Source: an uncultured Brevibacterium sp. (GTDB lineage: Bacteria > Actinomycetota > Actinomycetes > Actinomycetales > Brevibacteriaceae). Taken from it: a stretch of DNA of 23,581 nucleotides. Positions 20,773-23,581 of the stretch are shown piece by piece. The stretch lies in the NCBI GenBank assembly GCA_902489215.1, contig CABTZE010000012.1, forward strand, positions 1 through 23,581, written 5' to 3'. A model generated the notes under the pieces. That model was given only the letters and a program-made list of their open reading frames with translations, was not told the origin of the DNA and ran no database searches. The position numbers and the translations under genes are program-made. Numbering within the stretch: the stretch's first letter is position 1; the number at the start of each line of letters is the position of its first letter.

Positions 20773-22752
20773 TCACATGTGCTGGCGAAGCCTGGCCCGC
20801 TGACGCTCAAGCACCTGCAGCTGTTCCAGCAGCTTGGCCGAGGTGTCGACATCGTTCGGATCAGTGCGCAGCAGCTGGGAGTGCAGAAGGCCTGCAATGC
20901 GCACAATGTCCTTGTCGAACAGTCGCGCAACAATTGAGCGGCAGTAGCGCTCCACCTCGTCTTCCTTCTGTGCGGGAAGAGGCCGCACCACGAGTTCCGC
21001 CACAATCCGCCCCGCTCTCTCATCAGCGTTCTCGATCACACGCTCGGGCCAGTTCTGCGGATTCTGCACAGCCCACGCTATGCCGCCGGCGGCCTGCATG
21101 GCCTGGAAAACAGCTCGGCTGCCCGGATCGTTGAACGCTTCGGGCTTGAGCCGGTCAAACAGTCTGACGTTGATGAAGTCCGGTTTCTGCAGGGCAACCT
21201 GCAGCGCGCCGCGCTCAATGCGAAGGCCCGTGGAGTCCTGTTCGGTCCCGCCGATTTCGCGCTGATAGGACTCGACGTCACTGGCAATCCGCGCCCCTGG
21301 ATCCTCCACATAGCTGCGCTGCTGACCTGAGTAGTTCCCCGCGTGCTGGCCTCCCCCACGAGGTGCCTGCTGCTGCCAGCTCCGGTTCTGCTGGTCACGT
21401 CCCGGCTGGGCGGTCGGTCGGTTTGCCGCGCCGGCCCGCTGCACGGCGTCGCGGATTTCATCGAAGGTCATGCCCAGTCGGCCCGAGAGCCAGCGCTCAT
21501 AGCCCGGGCGCATACCGCGGTCGCGAATCGCAGCGATAATCGGCGCGGCTTCGCGCAGGGCCTTCACGCGTCCCTCGACAGTGTCGAGATCATAGTCGGC
21601 AATTGCCTTCGTGAGCGCGAACTCGAACAGCGGGCGGCGTGACTCAATGAGGTCGCGCAGCGCACCGTCGCCCTTCTGCAGGCGAATGTCCGCCGGATCG
21701 AGTCCAGAGCGCTCAACGGCGACGAAAGTGTCGGCCGTGAATTCACTGTCTTCGCGGAATGCGCGCAGAGCCGCCTGCTGGCCTGCTTCATCGCCGTCAA
21801 AGGTGAAGATCACTTCTCCGGTTTTTGACGCCGCATCACCCATGAGTCGGCGGATGATCTTGGTGTGCTCAGCGCCGAACGCCGTGCCGCAGGTCGCAAC
21901 CGCGCAGTCAATGCCGGCCAGGTGCGCCGCCATGACATCCGTGTACCCCTCAACGACGACCGCCCGGCCCTCCTTGGCAATCGCCCTTTTGGCCCGGTCC
22001 AGACCGTAGAGCACCTGGTTTTTGCGGTAGAGCGGAGTTTCGGGGGTGTTGAGGTATTTGGGGCCTTCGTCATCGTCGTACAGCTTGCGCGCCCCAAAGC
22101 CGATTACCCGGCCCGTCACGTCCCGAATCGGCCATGTGAGCCGACCTCGGAAGCGGTCGTAGACGCCACCTCGGCGGCCTTCTGCGGCCAGTCCTCCCGC
22201 GGTCAGCTCTTTGTCGAGGAAACCGCGTGAGCGCAGGTGCTTGCTGAGATTGTCCCAGCCGCGCGGCGCATAGCCCACGCCGAAGGACGTGAGTGCGTCT
22301 TCGTCGAAGCCGCGCTCAGCCATGTAGCGGCGTGCTTTTTCAGCTTCGGGTGAGCGGATGTTCGCCCGGAAGAAATCCTGGGCTTCTTTGTGTGCTTCAA
22401 GCAGGCGTGCCCGCTGGCCGGCCTCGCGTCTGTCCGGTCCGCTGCCCTTTTCGTAGCGCAGCTGCACGCCGGCGCGTTCAGCCAGCCGTTCGACAGCCTC
22501 AGTGAACGTGCAGCCGTCCATCTTCTGCAGGAAAGTGTAGGCATCACCGCTTTCCCCGCAGCCGAAGCAGTGGTAGTAGCCTGAGCTTGGCCTGACGTGG
22601 AAGGACGGGGTCTTTTCGTCGTGGAAGGGGCACAGGCCCTTCATCGAGTCGACTCCCGCACTGCGCAGGGTGACGTACTCACCGACAACATCGTCGATCC
22701 GTACGCGCGAACGCACCTCGTCGATGTCTTCGCGCACTATCAGCCCTGCCAT
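20773..22752 (-). CDS. dnaG: DNA primase
   Basis: The 659-residue protein makes RNA primers for replication. The zinc-binding CHC2 motif is Cys41, His44, Cys62 and Cys65 (GLCPFHDEKTPSF ... YYHCFGCGESGDAY). The primase core includes FGVGYAPRGWDNL, VYDRFRGRLTWPIRD and GFGARKLYDDDEGPKYLNTPET. The TOPRIM metal-binding residues are Glu268 in VVEGYTDVMAAH and Asp319/Asp321 in FTFDGDEAGQ. A Gln/Gly-rich linker around 490-525 joins a C-terminal helical domain that normally contacts the DnaB helicase. I chose ATG 22752 behind GGGGAGAGGA; the frame upstream has no primase character. dgt lies 94 bases upstream in the same direction, the order seen in Mycobacterium tuberculosis and other actinobacteria. 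Confidence 0.97.
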   Translation of the reverse strand: MAGLIVREDIDEVRSRVRIDDVVGEYVTLRSAGVDSMKGLCPFHDEKTPSFHVRPSSGYYHCFGCGESGDAYTFLQKMDGCTFTEAVERLAERAGVQLRYEKGSGPDRREAGQRARLLEAHKEAQDFFRANIRSPEAEKARRYMAERGFDEDALTSFGVGYAPRGWDNLSKHLRSRGFLDKELTAGGLAAEGRRGGVYDRFRGRLTWPIRDVTGRVIGFGARKLYDDDEGPKYLNTPETPLYRKNQVLYGLDRAKRAIAKEGRAVVVEGYTDVMAAHLAGIDCAVATCGTAFGAEHTKIIRRLMGDAASKTGEVIFTFDGDEAGQQAALRAFREDSEFTADTFVAVERSGLDPADIRLQKGDGALRDLIESRRPLFEFALTKAIADYDLDTVEGRVKALREAAPIIAAIRDRGMRPGYERWLSGRLGMTFDEIRDAVQRAGAANRPTAQPGRDQQNRSWQQQAPRGGGQHAGNYSGQQRSYVEDPGARIASDVESYQREIGGTEQDSTGLRIERGALQVALQKPDFINVRLFDRLKPEAFNDPGSRAVFQAMQAAGGIAWAVQNPQNWPERVIENADERAGRIVAELVVRPLPAQKEDEVERYCRSIVARLFDKDIVRIAGLLHSQLLRTDPNDVDTSAKLLEQLQVLERQRARLRQHM

Positions 22753-22846
22753 TGCGTCCTCTCCCCTTAAGAATCCTGTCCCTGGCACCGGTCTGCCTGC
22801 CCGCCTACCCGGAAAGCGAACCTGCGCGGCAGACCTGAACAGCAGC

Positions 22847-23509
22847 TCACAGCAAGCTTCCGGTGTCCTCCTGCATTGCATGGTAGAACGCCCACGCTGA
22901 GTGGTCGGTCAGGCTTGCCACCTGGTCGATGACGGCTCGGAGCTTCCTGTCGTCAGTGTCGGCATCCCGGTAGTCCAACCAGAACATCGTGTCCATGGCA
23001 TCGGGTTTTTCGCTGAAGTATTCGCACAGCGCACTCAGCACTCGACCCTGGATGCGCTGAGTCTGCATGCGCTCTTCGGCAACCATGACGGTGACGGTCG
23101 CCAGGCCTTTGAGCACTGCGATTTCGTGTTCGGTTGTCTGCGGCACGACGAGGTTGCCCTGGTAGCGGCCCAGCGGCTCCCAGCCGTAGCCTTCGCGGGT
23201 TGCCGCTTCTGCCGCACCGACGAACCGGCCGATGAGCTGGCTGGTCAGATGCTTCATGCTTGCCTGGGCGCGGCGGGACCCGTCAAAGCGCTCCGTGGGC
23301 CAGTAGGCGGTCGAACGCAGGCGGTCGAACGCGTCGACGATGTCTTCGTCGCGCGCCCCCGGCAGGTACCACGAGCGTGTGATGTCGATCAGGCCTGCCA
23401 TAGCGTGATCGTTTTCGTAGGCTTTGAACACCAGGTGGCCGGAGTTGACCGCGTCTTCGACGTCGTGGACGGAGTAGGCGATGTCATCGGCGAGGTCCAT
23501 CAGCTGGGC
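22847..23509 (-). CDS. dgt: Deoxyguanosinetriphosphate triphosphohydrolase-like protein, C-terminal part only
   Basis: About 220 residues are present, starting in the frame as AQLMDLADDIAYSVHDVEDAV. That is the middle-to-late part of a dGTPase: this segment carries the last metal-binding Asp of the HD domain, and the rest (YWPTERFDGSRRAQASMKHLTSQLIGRF and onward) matches the helical C-terminal half. The family is usually about 420 residues, so roughly the first 200, including the H...HD metal site, are missing. Enzymes of this family cut dNTPs to nucleoside and triphosphate. The ATG at 23500 is internal, not a start. The loss is caused by the junction at about 23506-23509, beyond which the sequence is an inverted piece of the efflux gene with an in-frame stop at 23522-23524. 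The gene is probably intact in the real genome. Confidence 0.85.
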   Translation of the reverse strand, partial: AQLMDLADDIAYSVHDVEDAVNSGHLVFKAYENDHAMAGLIDITRSWYLPGARDEDIVDAFDRLRSTAYWPTERFDGSRRAQASMKHLTSQLIGRFVGAAEAATREGYGWEPLGRYQGNLVVPQTTEHEIAVLKGLATVTVMVAEERMQTQRIQGRVLSALCEYFSEKPDAMDTMFWLDYRDADTDDRKLRAVIDQVASLTDHSAWAFYHAMQEDTGSLL

Positions 23510-23581
23510 TGGCGCTTTTCTTCATGTCGCGAATGCACTCGGACGACTCCGCCCTCATTCCGATTGCGCTGCTGGCACTGC
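23506..23581 (-). repeat. Inverted copy of efflux-gene bases 16956-17031 joined to dgt (probable chimeric end)
   Basis: All 76 bases to the window end equal the reverse complement of 16956-17031. Conservation of dgt stops at 23507-23509 (the Ala codon before Gln-Leu-Met-Asp), where the next codon would be expected to encode Glu but reads Pro. The two sequences share about 4 bases (GGGC, 23506-23509) at the join. Confidence 0.95.

Noticed and set aside
22790..22835. GGTCTGCC/GGCAGACC inverted repeat between dgt and dnaG.
   Set aside because: Eight-base arms with a loop of about 30 bases and no link to a promoter or T-run; too weak to assign.

Overview
The window is GC-rich DNA with G/C-biased third codon positions and tightly packed genes. 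It looks like a chromosomal segment of an actinobacterium (Actinomycetota), possibly from the Micrococcales. Supporting signs are the dgt-dnaG gene order, the long GapB-type glyceraldehyde-3-phosphate dehydrogenase, the PPK2 polyphosphate kinase, the paired CrcB/FluC genes and several apparently leaderless starts. I cannot name the genus. No tRNA, rRNA, CRISPR array, transposase or prophage gene was seen. No intergenic stretch exceeds about 145 bases.

Layout. Bases 1-3258 (minus strand) carry ugd, a DegV-family gene, comEA and the first codons of comEC: one sugar-nucleotide gene, one fatty-acid-binding-type gene and the DNA-uptake pair. Bases 3331-4804 (plus) form a three-gene operon of an unrecognised two-helix membrane protein followed by two overlapping crcB genes, predicted to build a fluoride channel. 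Bases 4824-8644 (minus) hold nadE and leuS, separated by a strong hairpin terminator. Bases 8780-16455 (plus) hold an acyl-CoA synthetase, ppk2 with a YihY membrane gene, a 3-methyladenine DNA glycosylase without a normal start codon, and gapB followed 2 bases later by glpK. Bases 16486-18755 (minus) hold a 14-helix drug-efflux transporter and its TetR regulator. The TetR promoter overlaps two tandem palindromic operators. Divergent from it lies a NarL-type sensor kinase/response regulator pair (18899-20763), with its own palindrome over the promoter. Bases 20773-23509 (minus) hold dnaG and a truncated dgt.

How the genes work together. gapB-glpK fits gluconeogenic growth with glycerol entering at the triose-phosphate level. 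The TetR-transporter cassette and the adjacent two-component system are separate transcription units sharing one 143-base control region. Most of the rest is housekeeping (NAD synthesis, leucyl-tRNA charging, primase, dNTP control).

The most important oddity is at the right end. The last 76 bases are a perfect inverted copy of an internal piece of the efflux gene (16956-17031), joined to dgt through about 4 bases of shared sequence. This looks like an amplification or assembly chimera rather than biology, so dgt is cut there and the end of the window should not be trusted as genome order. I found no convincing new multi-gene defence or biosynthetic system. The most promising biology is in the regulatory DNA and the start site of the DNA glycosylase gene.
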